Positions 26,274-35,279 of a stretch of DNA of 64,000 bases are shown in pieces (the stretch's first letter is position 1; the number at the start of each line of letters is the position of its first letter). Location of the stretch: the NCBI GenBank assembly GCA_046299415.1, contig JBKBII010000001.1, forward strand, positions 62,001-126,000, in the 5' to 3' direction. Source of the DNA: JBKBII01 sp046299415 (GTDB lineage Bacteria; Pseudomonadota; Gammaproteobacteria; Ectothiorhodospirales; Ectothiorhodospiraceae). The notes under the pieces are model-generated. The model did no database searches. It worked only from the letters and a program-made list of their open reading frames with translations, and was not told where the DNA came from. A program made the translations under genes and the position numbers.

Positions 26274-27599
26274 TTACCACCCCAAAGCGTGTGGCAGCCA
26301 CAGCACGATTCCCGGGAACGTGATGAGCAGTCCCAGCGCCATCAGCTGAATGATGATGTAGGGAATCGCACCGCGATAGATTTCGGTGGTTTTGACCTCC
26401 GGCGGGGCAACGCCCTTCATGAAAAGCAACGACCAGCCGAAGGGCGGTGTGAGGAACGACGTTTGCAGATTCATCCCAATGAGGATCGCGACCCACACCA
26501 GCGAATACTCCGGATACATGGCGAGTATCGGAAGGAACATCGGAACGACGATGTACGTAATCTGGATCCATTCCAGAAAAAAGCCGAGCAGGAAAATCAG
26601 CAAAAGCATGAACAACAGTGCACCAAGTGCGCCGCCTGGCACCCAGTCGAAAAGCCCCTCGATCAGAAATTCGCCGTCGAGCCCTCGGAATGCCAGTGCA
26701 AAGACCTGCGAGGCAATGAGAACGAAGAAAACCATCGCAGAGATACGTACGGTACTCAATACGACGTCTCGCAATATCGTTGGCGAGAGTTTTCGCAGAA
26801 TTGCTGCGATGACGATCGAGCCCACCGCGCCGACGGCTGCGGCTTCGGTTGGGGCAGCGATACCGGCGATGATCGAGCCAAGGACGGCCAGCACCAAAGC
26901 CAGGGGCGGCACAACGGCGACTACGAAATCCTTTAGCAGTTGCGACTTTGAGACCTGCGCCCGTTCTTCGGCGTCGATAGCCGGGATATCGGCGCCGCGC
27001 AGCCATGCAAGACCCAGGACATAGGCAATGTAAAGGCCTGAAAGCATGAGACCGGGAATCAGCGCCGCCGCGAACAGCGCGCCAACCGAGAGGTTCATGG
27101 TGTCGGCGAGAACGAGCAGAACGAGCGAGGGCGGGATGATCTGGCCGAGTGTGCCTGACGCGCAGATGGTGCCGCAGGCGACTGAGCGGTTGTAGCCTCG
27201 TCTTAGCAATGTGGGTAACGCCATCAAAGTGAGGGTCACAATGGCCGCACCGACGATACCGGTGGCGGCACCCAGGAGTACGCCAACCAATATGACGGCC
27301 AGCGCCATGCCGCCAGGCAGTCCACCAAACGCGTGCCCGATCACATCAAGCATCCGCTCAGCGACGCGAGTCTTATCGAGCATGACGCCCATGAATACGA
27401 ACAACGGGATGGCCAGCAGGGTGTAGTTGGTGAGGGAACCCCAGATACGGGCGGGGAGCAGTTCGAATAACCAGCCGTCAAAACCGATGAAGCCAAACAG
27501 GAATCCGGTCGCTGCGATCGCCCACGCCACCGGCATTCCGGACAGCACGAGCACAAAGAATCCCGCGATCATGAGCAGCGCGATGTGTTCCAGTGCCAT
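26274..27599 (-). CDS. dctM: TRAP transporter large permease subunit
   Basis: Twelve-helix DctM subunit moving an organic acid into the cell, driven by an ion gradient. Hydrophobic segments fill the 441 residues. Family signatures are visible: MALEHIALLMIAGFFVLVLSGMPVAWA at the N-terminus, LLAIPLFVFMGVMLDKT, and GTICASGTLGQIIPPSLVLLVL in the middle. It follows dctQ by 70 bp in the same direction. The periplasmic binding protein DctP is not in the window, so substrate is unknown. Large Pro/Arg-rich frames antisense to it are shadows. Confidence 0.95.
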   Translation of the reverse strand: MALEHIALLMIAGFFVLVLSGMPVAWAIAATGFLFGFIGFDGWLFELLPARIWGSLTNYTLLAIPLFVFMGVMLDKTRVAERMLDVIGHAFGGLPGGMALAVILVGVLLGAATGIVGAAIVTLTLMALPTLLRRGYNRSVACGTICASGTLGQIIPPSLVLLVLADTMNLSVGALFAAALIPGLMLSGLYIAYVLGLAWLRGADIPAIDAEERAQVSKSQLLKDFVVAVVPPLALVLAVLGSIIAGIAAPTEAAAVGAVGSIVIAAILRKLSPTILRDVVLSTVRISAMVFFVLIASQVFALAFRGLDGEFLIEGLFDWVPGGALGALLFMLLLIFLLGFFLEWIQITYIVVPMFLPILAMYPEYSLVWVAILIGMNLQTSFLTPPFGWSLLFMKGVAPPEVKTTEIYRGAIPYIIIQLMALGLLITFPGIVLWLPHALGW

Positions 27600-27669
27600 G
27601 CTGTTGTCCGTTGGGTCGCTTAGGGTTGATCAAAGGCTTTTACGGCCCGGTTTTTAAAATCTTTTTTAT

Positions 27670-28272
27670 CTAGATACCAGGCGTTCGATCTATCGGTGTC
27701 GGTGGGTCCAGTCCAGGGTTGACCGGACGTAGGGCACGACGGCGTTGGGCTCTCGTGCGAGAACGGAAATGATGAAAGCGCAGTTTGCGCGCCACGATCA
27801 AAATTTGTCGCAGGGTTTCGGCCGTGAGGAAAGCGAATCCGATGATCAACACCGACTTGTACAGCCAGATGTTTTGGAGGCCGCCGGAGTTGGGTGATCG
27901 CTCACTTCGTTGAAAAGAGGTTTCGACGAAGGGAAGCGAGTAATGAATCAAAAGGATGATTACCGGTATCGCGATGACGATAAGCGTGAACGCCTCAAGC
28001 CATAGGCGAACTGGACGTGACAGCGCAGTCGTAAAGACATCGATGCGGACGTGATCGTTGTGGCGCATCGCGTAGGCGATACCGGTCATTGCGCTGGCGG
28101 CGAGCAGCATCACTTCGAGTTCTTGTGCCCAGATTGCGCCGATGCCTGCGACGTAGCGCAGAGCCATGTTGGTGAACACCAGAAAGACAAGCGCGAGCAG
28201 GGTGACGCCCGAGATAAATGCCGCAAAGCGTGTCGCGGAGCCGAGGAGACGTTCGATGTGTAGGAGCATCAT
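27670..28272 (-). CDS. dctQ: TRAP transporter small permease subunit
   Basis: DctQ-type four-helix subunit pairing with DctM. It shows four hydrophobic segments (about 14-38, 44-66, 86-110, 133-155) and the typical WAQELEVMLLAASAMTGIAYAMRHNDHVRIDVF. The C-terminal 40 residues are basic and Pro-rich, unusual for DctQ and perhaps cytosolic. Start is one of two adjacent ATGs at 28272 and 28269. It is the first gene of the dctQM pair. Confidence 0.9.
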   Translation of the reverse strand: MMLLHIERLLGSATRFAAFISGVTLLALVFLVFTNMALRYVAGIGAIWAQELEVMLLAASAMTGIAYAMRHNDHVRIDVFTTALSRPVRLWLEAFTLIVIAIPVIILLIHYSLPFVETSFQRSERSPNSGGLQNIWLYKSVLIIGFAFLTAETLRQILIVARKLRFHHFRSRTRAQRRRALRPVNPGLDPPTPIDRTPGI

Positions 28273-28778
28273 GAGTCCCGTGAGGCCGCGGACGATGAAG
28301 ACATTTCAAGCCGAGAGTAATCAGGCCGAGGAGTGATTTTCGGTGGCAGATCTGCCAGCCTTGAAAGACTGTCGATCCGTATGACTGAAGGCTCCAACGG
28401 AGCACGCGGGTCATCCAACTGACGTTTCATGCGTGTTGACTCATGAATCACCACCCACAATCGACGCGGTGCGGTCTCTGAAGAGGCGTTAGCCCGGTCG
28501 AAGGCGCGCGCGCGGGCTCGACGCTAGCCTCACTCCACACCCGACGGCATTCTTCAACGACAAAGTGGTCGCTGTCGAGGGCCATCGCTACTTTCTCGTT
28601 GCCGGACCCATCGACCGTTGAGGAAACAGCCGTTTTCAAACGAACGAACTGGCGGCCGCACTACGCGGGATCGTGTCGTTCGGAGGGCCCGAGGGGCGAG
28701 GGGCGATCCGATTCGGCGTCGGACCAAGACCGACACCCCGGGATCGAGGTCTACCGTCAAAGGCGTTGCAACGTCACA
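28273..28778. other. Region upstream of dctQ, 506 bp
   Basis: No dctP, regulator or other gene seen. Frames on both strands are short and arginine-rich. Promoter signals for dctQ were not identified. Confidence 0.5.
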
Positions 28779-28892
28779 TCAGATCCAGTACAGCAGAGCG
28801 AGTGACGCGACAATCGGAACACCAGCGACGGCGATCACCGTCATCAAACAGATCGAGCAATCTTTGACACGGCGAAAACGCAGACGCGGCAT
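28779..28892 (-). CDS. Possible small membrane protein, 37 residues
   Basis: Reading the minus strand from an ATG at 28892 gives a 37-residue peptide: basic N-terminus (MPRLRFRRVKD), a Cys-x-x-Cys (SIC within DCSICLM), then a 20-residue hydrophobic stretch (MTVIAVAGVPIVASLALLYW) and a stop at 28779. A very strong ribosome site, GAGAGGGG, sits six bases before the ATG. The positive-inside single-helix layout with this ribosome site suggests a real small protein. No family is recognised. It reads toward dctQ, about 500 bp away. Confidence 0.5.
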   Translation of the reverse strand: MPRLRFRRVKDCSICLMTVIAVAGVPIVASLALLYWI

Positions 28893-29208
28893 GAAAACCC
28901 CTCTCGAACGTCCCAGAACTTTGTAATTGTTTTTAGTCGGCCCGAATGTAGCAGCTTGATCGTGTTTAGCGCGTACGCCGGTACCTGTTTTGTGGATTAC
29001 CGCGTCACGGATGGCGGTATTAAGGCTTTATTGGCGGCTGGAGAGTTTAAAAAAAGAATTAATTTCAATGCTTTTGGCGTCTTTTTACGGCGGTCAGGTT
29101 GTTTTTTTGACCGAGCGTTTCGATGATGCCGTGATGCTCGCTCTTGAGGCGCCATCCTGCTCGTGAGAGCGATGCTGCGACCGGGAGATTTGAGAGAGGA
29201 CGATCGGG
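28893..29208. other. Intergenic region, 316 bp, AT-rich
   Basis: Locally AT-richer than its surroundings, with an A7 and a T7 run (about 29049 and 29100). It should contain the end of the mltF transcript and the promoter of the small peptide. No hairpin with a correctly placed T-run was found on the minus strand. Confidence 0.45.
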
Positions 29209-31161
29209 CTAGAGTGTTCGGAACAGCGGCAGCGCTGGAACAGTAGCCGGCTGTTGTCCTCCATCGGTGGCGCCGGGTTCGGCTTGGTCCGGATAGAGTC
29301 GGAGCAACCAGTCGTAGTACGAACGTACCGAGGTGACGAGATGTACGGGCTCCCATCCGCGCGCGTAGCCATAACGGGTTTGAGAATGCCACTCGCGTTC
29401 GGCGAGTTTCGGTAGCCAGCGCACAAGACTGACCCATTCGTCGCCTGAATGACCGTTGGCCATGGCGAGGCGACGTGCATCAAACAGGTGGCCGAGGCCC
29501 ACGTTGTAGGCCGCGAGAGCGAACCACAGGCGGTCTTCGTCCTCAATCGCGTCCGGCAGGCGTTCGAGGATCTGAGCCAAATACCGAGCACCGCCTTCGA
29601 TGCTTTGTTGTGGATCGAGGCGGTCGGATATGCCGACTTCCCGCGCGGTTGCGTTGGTCAGCATCATGACGCCGCGTACCCCTGTGGGTGATGTGGCGTT
29701 GGGATCCCACTGCGATTCCTGGTAGCCGAGCGCAGCCAGCAGACGCCAGTCGAGACCTTCGGCGCTGCCGGCGGCCTCAAAGGCTGCGCGCAAGGGCGGT
29801 AACCGAGTCTGGACGTGGCGCTGTAGTGTCAGCGTATCGATCAGGCCGTGGATGTCGAGATGGCCAAAAAAGCGATCAATCAGGCGATCGAGTTCACCAC
29901 TGGCGCGAAGCGATGTCATCATTTGCTCTGCGATGTTGGCGAGGCTGGCATCAAGGCCACTCGAGAACCACCAGACAGCACCGGTTTCTGGGAGCTCTGC
30001 AACTTCTGTCAGCTCGGGAACATCGCGAGCGAGATTACGAAACTCGACGGAGTGCAGGAGCGCAACGTCGACGAGTCCGCCTTGCAGTGCGTACAGCAAT
30101 TCCTGTGTGTTGGCAAAATGTTCGCGCTTGACGGAACGCGTCGCGCTGATTTCGGCCGCGCCACTGGTCGTGCTCGCCGATGTCGAGCCGTGTATCGAAT
30201 CGTCTGCAGGGGCGGTACGAGAGGGCTGTTCAGGCTCAGAGTTCGAGCTGTTAGCGGCAACGACCTGTAGGTCGCTGGTTCTGCCCGCCCTCAATGCTGA
30301 GTCGCTGAGGTCATTGATCCGATCGGGTTCGGTCGCGTGATCAGGTTTTGCGGAGCCGTCTGCCGGGGTGTCGCTGTAGGTGCGCTCAATGGGATTCGTG
30401 GGTGGTGCGTCGCTTGCCGTAGCAGCGCTGAATGGACTGCCCGACGCAGGCCATCCGCTGGCGAAGTGACGCTTGACCTCTCTGGTCCCTTCGAGGCTAT
30501 CTTTTCGGTCGAGGCCGAGCCAATTGCGCATGCTGAGGTGCCACTCGTTGTCATGCGGACTGCCCTGAGATTCGTCAATGGTGCCGGCGGGCGGCTCAAG
30601 GTCGTCGTCGATCAGGGTGTCGAGCAGCGCTGCGATCGGCATGCCACGGACGAGCCCGATATGCTCGACGTTGTCCAATGTGAGAGTAGACGGGGATTGG
30701 GGCGTTGGATTCCACGCTACGAGAACCTGTGTCAGGGGTAGGATCTCGGGCCCGTTGCGGACTCCCGGGGTGCCATCCGGGCTGGGTAGCAGCAGCCCGC
30801 CGGCAGCATCGGCTTGTCGCCGCAGCAATAGGATGCGAGCTTCGTCGGGGCTGCTCACGGTCGTGATCTTGAGCCGTGTTCCGATGGTTTGTGCGAGACG
30901 TTCGAACAACGCCTTCTCGAAGGCCAGCGTTGGGTCGCGGTAGACTTCACGTTGACTCGCGTCGACGGCGGGGCTGACGCCGACGCCGGAGTCGACGACC
31001 AAGACGACGCGTAGGTGTTCTCGAAACAGTGCGAGCTGAAGGGCTGAGGGGGGGTACAGCCAAACCCACAAGGCGAGGACAGCAAGTAAGGCGAGAAAAA
31101 TCAGCCATTCCAGGCGGTGCCAATGGCTGGCGCGCGGACGTAGGCGGCGGCGAATGATCAT
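29209..31161 (-). CDS. mltF: Membrane-bound lytic murein transglycosylase F
   Basis: Cuts peptidoglycan to 1,6-anhydro-muropeptides. In 650 residues: N-terminal membrane anchor (about 17-36), a solute-binding-protein-like regulatory domain (about 48-440), and a C-terminal SLT domain (about 455-640) with catalytic Glu482 in GYQESQWDP and the AAYNVGLGHL motif. MltF is usually about 450-520 residues. The excess is a Ser/Thr/Asp/Pro-rich block (about 190-345) inside the regulatory domain; the flanking sequence resumes normally at REHFANTQELLYALQGGLVDVAL. It is divergent from purU. In many relatives mltF adjoins purL, which is not seen here. Confidence 0.92.
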   Translation of the reverse strand: MIIRRRLRPRASHWHRLEWLIFLALLAVLALWVWLYPPSALQLALFREHLRVVLVVDSGVGVSPAVDASQREVYRDPTLAFEKALFERLAQTIGTRLKITTVSSPDEARILLLRRQADAAGGLLLPSPDGTPGVRNGPEILPLTQVLVAWNPTPQSPSTLTLDNVEHIGLVRGMPIAALLDTLIDDDLEPPAGTIDESQGSPHDNEWHLSMRNWLGLDRKDSLEGTREVKRHFASGWPASGSPFSAATASDAPPTNPIERTYSDTPADGSAKPDHATEPDRINDLSDSALRAGRTSDLQVVAANSSNSEPEQPSRTAPADDSIHGSTSASTTSGAAEISATRSVKREHFANTQELLYALQGGLVDVALLHSVEFRNLARDVPELTEVAELPETGAVWWFSSGLDASLANIAEQMMTSLRASGELDRLIDRFFGHLDIHGLIDTLTLQRHVQTRLPPLRAAFEAAGSAEGLDWRLLAALGYQESQWDPNATSPTGVRGVMMLTNATAREVGISDRLDPQQSIEGGARYLAQILERLPDAIEDEDRLWFALAAYNVGLGHLFDARRLAMANGHSGDEWVSLVRWLPKLAEREWHSQTRYGYARGWEPVHLVTSVRSYYDWLLRLYPDQAEPGATDGGQQPATVPALPLFRTL

Positions 31162-31460
31162 GGGCGGGCCCGTGATGCCTTCGATGCGACGGCGTTTGAT
31201 GGGCGTTTATATCCCGCTGTTGCCCGAATGGTTTGCGTGACCGAGTGGTACTGCACGACGATGGGTATGGCCATCCTGTAGACGCACGAATCCTGTGTTT
31301 CGTGGCGTGTTTTCGCGTGGTTGATCGCATTGAATTGATGCCCCTCAAGCGACGCGACTGGGCATTGGATCACGATCGTTTTCAGGCCCTCGGTTTGCCT
31401 CGCAACGGTCGCCTGATGTTCGCTTGAACTTTCGTTTTTCTCTGACTGACAAGGCCATAC

Positions 31461-32447
31461 ATGTCTGATACTCGACTGACAGCAGCTGAACGATTGGAGA
31501 CAGTTGATTTGGGCACACAGGTCGCAGCCAAGGCGGCAGGACAACCCAGCGCGCAGATGATGGTCGGCAATCAGACGGCTGCTTCGGCTCGGGAGGACGG
31601 GATTGCGTTGCGTCTTGCGATGAGTTGTCCGGATCAGGCGGGTATCGTTGCGGAAGTCGCGACGGCGCTTGCGCGTGCAGGAGCCTGGATCACCGAGGCG
31701 GGCCAGCACACTGATGCTGAAGCGGGATGGTTTTTCATGCGCTGGGTGTTTCGCGTCGCTGAGGCTGACGAGGAGGGGTTGAGAGCGGAAGTGAAGCGTT
31801 TCGCGCCGTCGCTCGGCGCACAGCAGTGGCGACTTGAGCGGATCGATGCTCGACCCCGAGTCGTTTTGATGGTCAGCCACGAGGCGCATTGCTTGACGGA
31901 TTTGCTGGCGCGTTGGAGATCGGGTGAGTTGGCCATGGAGATTCCGGCCATTGTGTCCAACCATCGATCGCTCGCGTCGATCGCAGAGTGCTATGCCATT
32001 CCGTTTCATCACGTCCCGGTGGCGCGCGAGACACGCTCGGCCGACTTTGTGCGTCTGGGCGAAACGCTCGAAGCATTGCGGCCGGATACGATCGTGCTCG
32101 CCCGCTACATGCAGATTCTTCCGGCCGACCTTTGCGCTCGCTACCCGAATCGTGTGATCAATATTCATCACAGTTTTCTGCCGTCGTTCGTAGGTGCTCG
32201 ACCCTATCATCAGGCCTATGCGCGGGGCGTCAAACTGATTGGTGCAACCTGTCACTATGTGACCGAGGATCTTGACGCCGGACCCATCATTGAACAGGAC
32301 GTCACGCGGATTCGCCACGATGACAGTGTTGACGATCTGGTGCGCAAAGGGCGCGATGTCGAGCGGTCTGTGCTGGCCCGGGGCCTGCGCTATCACCTCG
32401 AAGATCGTGTTTTGACGCACGGAAACAAGACGATCGTATTCGACTAG
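31461..32447 (+). CDS. purU: Formyltetrahydrofolate deformylase
   Basis: Hydrolyses 10-formyl-THF to formate and THF, balancing one-carbon pools and feeding purine synthesis. An N-terminal ACT domain (about 50-125, SCPDQAGIVAEVATALARAGAWI) precedes a formyltransferase-fold domain with NIHHSFLPSF and the DAGPIIEQD catalytic region. The ATG at 31461 has AAGG seven bases upstream. At 328 residues it is about 40 longer than usual because of a polar N-terminal extension; no closer ATG precedes the ACT domain apart from MMVG near residue 33. Confidence 0.94.
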   Translation: MSDTRLTAAERLETVDLGTQVAAKAAGQPSAQMMVGNQTAASAREDGIALRLAMSCPDQAGIVAEVATALARAGAWITEAGQHTDAEAGWFFMRWVFRVAEADEEGLRAEVKRFAPSLGAQQWRLERIDARPRVVLMVSHEAHCLTDLLARWRSGELAMEIPAIVSNHRSLASIAECYAIPFHHVPVARETRSADFVRLGETLEALRPDTIVLARYMQILPADLCARYPNRVINIHHSFLPSFVGARPYHQAYARGVKLIGATCHYVTEDLDAGPIIEQDVTRIRHDDSVDDLVRKGRDVERSVLARGLRYHLEDRVLTHGNKTIVFD

Positions 32448-32590
32448 TTAGTCCCGACGTGATGTCGTCGCGGGCCCGCGTAACGCTCGTGGCTTCGAGC
32501 GGGGCACGTGCAGAGCGGGGGACTATCGAGCGTGCGCGGACAAGTAGACAGGTCAGACGGAGTCGTATGCTGCGACGGTGCAGTCTGACG

Positions 32591-33451
32591 TCAGCGCCAG
32601 TTGAGCACGAGACCGCCTGCGCGCAGAATCGTGAGGGCATCCTCGACGCAGTAATCGACAAATTTCGCGCGGTGGGGATTGTTTCGGGCTCGCGAGACGT
32701 AGTCGGTCCCGGACGGCAATCCGGCGAGGCGATAAACGTCGGCCGTCGGGAAGTAAAACGCTTGAACGAACTGGCGAAAGACCGTTTTCGTTAGCGGTCG
32801 GTATATGGACCTATACGGGGCGGGTAAATCGGCCAGCAGACGAGAAACCGTGTCGCGAGCGTGTGCCATGTGGCGCGCTTCGTCGATCATATGGAGCGAA
32901 ACAAGATCGTGGACCGTGAGCGAGATTGTGTCGCGATGGCGTCGGATGAGGCGGTTCATGCGATCGGGAACCTCTTCGCCGATCAATACCGCGATCCAGA
33001 ACAGCGTCGACTCAAATGGGGCAAGACGGCCGACTAGGGTCGCGAGACGCGGACGCGCGAATTGGCGTCGCGGCAGGTCTAGCTCGGCGCGCTGCAGAAA
33101 CTCAATGAACATCAGGCTGTGGCCAGCTTCTTCGCGCAGCTCGTGCAGTCTGTAGGCTAGTGTCGAAAGGGGGCTGTGGCCGGCGAGAGTCGCTCGGGCG
33201 ATGCGCTCCATGAACAGGCCCTCGAGCCACAACGCGCCACTGATGAAGTAGACGAACTCGTAATGCGAGAGTCGCCGCCGCGTGGGTTCGTCGAGCGTTT
33301 CGTAGACTTCACAGCCGTAAAGCGAAATCGCGGACTCAGGTAGCCAGAAGTCGTCGTGGGTCAGATGCGACCAGCGCACCTGCGCGAGCGGATCCGAGTA
33401 GGGCGTCGAGCGAGCTCTTAAATGGTCGAGAAGGTCTTGCTCGGTTCGCAT
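32591..33451 (-). CDS. AurF-like diiron protein
   Basis: Helical ferritin-like protein of 286 residues. Putative metal ligands are in EGLFMER, LREEAGHS, IGEEVPD and LHMIDEARHM, the spacing seen in diiron N-oxygenases and oxidases related to AurF (p-aminobenzoate N-oxygenase). The family oxidises amines or other small molecules; the substrate is unknown and no biosynthetic cluster surrounds this gene. It is monocistronic, between purU (convergent) and tRNA-Ser. Other ferritin-like oxygenases remain possible. Confidence 0.7.
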   Translation of the reverse strand: MRTEQDLLDHLRARSTPYSDPLAQVRWSHLTHDDFWLPESAISLYGCEVYETLDEPTRRRLSHYEFVYFISGALWLEGLFMERIARATLAGHSPLSTLAYRLHELREEAGHSLMFIEFLQRAELDLPRRQFARPRLATLVGRLAPFESTLFWIAVLIGEEVPDRMNRLIRRHRDTISLTVHDLVSLHMIDEARHMAHARDTVSRLLADLPAPYRSIYRPLTKTVFRQFVQAFYFPTADVYRLAGLPSGTDYVSRARNNPHRAKFVDYCVEDALTILRAGGLVLNWR

Positions 33452-33697
33452 TGAGGTGTGCTTGGCCTTGGGTTGTCGGAGGGCGAGGCGCGTCTGAATG
33501 AGCTCGGTTATCGAAATGAATTGAACGAATAGATCGGCAACAGGATTGGCCCTGCAACAGGATTGGACCTGAGGGCGGTAATGATACTCGTCACGACGGC
33601 CGTGCCACGAACATATACCCGCAAAGTGGGAATCAAGCGAAGACCGAGCTTATCGTGATCAATGAGCGCCCCAATCGCGGCCGGCGAGGCTGAAGGC

Positions 33698-33726
33698 TTG
33701 CTACTGTCTCGGGCTTCGCATACGCT
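33698..33726 (+). promoter_or_regulatory. Sigma-70-type promoter of tRNA-Ser
   Basis: TTGCTA (33698-33703) and TACGCT (33721-33726) are separated by 17 bp, 11 bp before the tRNA 5' end. Confidence 0.6.
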
Positions 33727-33736
33727 AGTGGGCTTT

Positions 33737-33827
33737 GGAGAGGTGGCCGAGCGGTTGAAGGCGCACGCCTGGAAAGTGTGTATACGGTAAACCCGTATCG
33801 AGGGTTCGAATCCCTCTCTCTCCGCCA
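33737..33827 (+). tRNA. tRNA-Ser (anticodon GGA)
   Basis: A 91-nucleotide class II tRNA. The acceptor arms GGAGAGG and CTCTCC pair, the anticodon loop carries GGA, a long variable arm (TGTATACGGTAAACCCGTATC region) follows, then the GGTTCGAATCC T-arm and an encoded CCA. GGA decodes UCC and UCU. No integrase or duplicated 3' end marks an integrated element here. Confidence 0.97.
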
Positions 33828-34404
33828 TTATTGGCATTCGATCTAATTCTCGTTGACCAATAAAACGTGAACGCAACGACCCGCTTGAGACCCCACGAGT
33901 CGAAACGCCTCACAAAATGGGGTGGTCGACTGGAGAGGCGATTCGGCGGGTTGTTTGTTTGTCATGGACGAGAAAGTGTCACGGTTCAGTAGTCGCAGTC
34001 GCCCGAGCGATCTTCCTGTCGGGCGTCAATGCCGCGGGTGACGGTTGGCCGCTTGGTGCGTTCGAGCGCCCGGTGTCCGAGCCCTGGGCGGCCTCCCGAG
34101 ACATGATCCGAGACGTCGATGGGCTGGGCTGTTCTCTTCTGCGATGCATCGGGTCGTCGGGTCAGGAATCGCTGCACGTGTTATCGGTAATGCTTGGGAC
34201 ACCGTGTCGAGAACAGCCTCGCGCAGCTCATGGTTGCGGCTCACGCGTGAGGCCGAGGGAAACGCTGAACACATCATTGCTGCGCGGGCGCATCGCCGAG
34301 TTGCGCAGCTTTTTTACCTTGCCTTGCAATTTGTTGTGTGCCGACCGCTGAAGCTGACATTACGTCGCGTCTCAATCGCAGCTCATTTCAGCGTCTCGTC
34401 AGGC
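33828..34404. other. Intergenic region, 577 bp
   Basis: Lies between tRNA-Ser (plus) and the end of pomB (minus). No gene, terminator or repeat was recognised. Confidence 0.5.
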
Positions 34405-35235
34405 CTATATCAGCGGGTCGGTATCGGCACCATTGGGATCGCGTTCGGCGTCGAGAACGTCAAACGGACGAATTGTGACCTCAACGCGGCGATTGATGGC
34501 TCGGTTTGCGGCGCTGTCATTCATCACGAGCGGCTGTGTATCGGCTCGACCGGCGGCGATGATGCGGCTCGCCTTCAGGGGATGGCTCTCCGTCAGATAA
34601 TGCACGACCGACGCCGCGCGCGCGGTTGAAAGGTCCCAGTTGGATCGGAAACGGACCGTCGATATTGGGCGGTCGTCGGTGTGTCCAATGACGATGATCG
34701 AACCTTCGAGATCCTTCAGTGCGTTGCCGATCGTATCGAGAATGGGTAGGAATGACGGCTGCAGCGTTGCATCACCGCTCTGGAATGAGATTTCCTGCTG
34801 AAAGCGAATCAAGATTTGCAACTCTGAGCGCTCGATCTCGATTTCTCCTCGCGCGATCTCTTCGGCAAGTGCCTCCGCGAGCTCTTCGTAGAGAGGCTCG
34901 ACGAGATCAAGCATGACGCGCTCGGGTTCGAGCATGTCGTCCCGCTCCTGCCCCGATTCTTCATAAAACGGTTCGGGCAGGGTGGGGTCGACACTCGGCG
35001 GTGACAACATGTCGCCGATGACGTAGCCGGCGGAAATGCGCTCGAGCGAAGGGATTGGATCGCCAAAAGTGCCTTGCAGCGAAATGATCGCGTCCTGAAA
35101 CTTTCGTGTGTCGATGATCGACATCGTCAACAGCAGGACGAAGAAGGTGAGCATGATCGCCATCAGGTCGGCGAACGTCACCATCCACAATGGGGCTCCG
35201 GCGGGTGGGGGGCGTTTTGGACGTTGCAGTTCCAT
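34405..35235 (-). CDS. pomB: Flagellar stator protein MotB/PomB
   Basis: Peptidoglycan-anchored half of the flagellar ion channel. The 276-residue protein has one membrane helix (about 16-38) beginning PLWMVTFADLMAIMLTFFVLLL, with the ion-binding Asp23, then a Glu-rich region and a C-terminal OmpA-like domain with VIGHTDDRPI and NRRVEVTI. The FADLM context resembles Na+-type PomB more than H+-type MotB, but ion choice is not proven. pomA ends 44 bp upstream on the same strand. Confidence 0.9.
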   Translation of the reverse strand: MELQRPKRPPPAGAPLWMVTFADLMAIMLTFFVLLLTMSIIDTRKFQDAIISLQGTFGDPIPSLERISAGYVIGDMLSPPSVDPTLPEPFYEESGQERDDMLEPERVMLDLVEPLYEELAEALAEEIARGEIEIERSELQILIRFQQEISFQSGDATLQPSFLPILDTIGNALKDLEGSIIVIGHTDDRPISTVRFRSNWDLSTARAASVVHYLTESHPLKASRIIAAGRADTQPLVMNDSAANRAINRRVEVTIRPFDVLDAERDPNGADTDPLI

Positions 35236-35279
35236 GAGTTTTGGGACCTAGGCGACGAATGCGCTGAACGACGTGCCGA

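Noticed and set aside
26242..27006. 254-residue frame overlapping dctM
   Set aside because: Out-of-frame shadow of the DctM permease.
33508..33876. Minus-strand 122-residue frame with an EREGFEPS-like motif
   Set aside because: This motif is a well-known artefact of translating the antisense strand of tRNA-Ser, which lies here.
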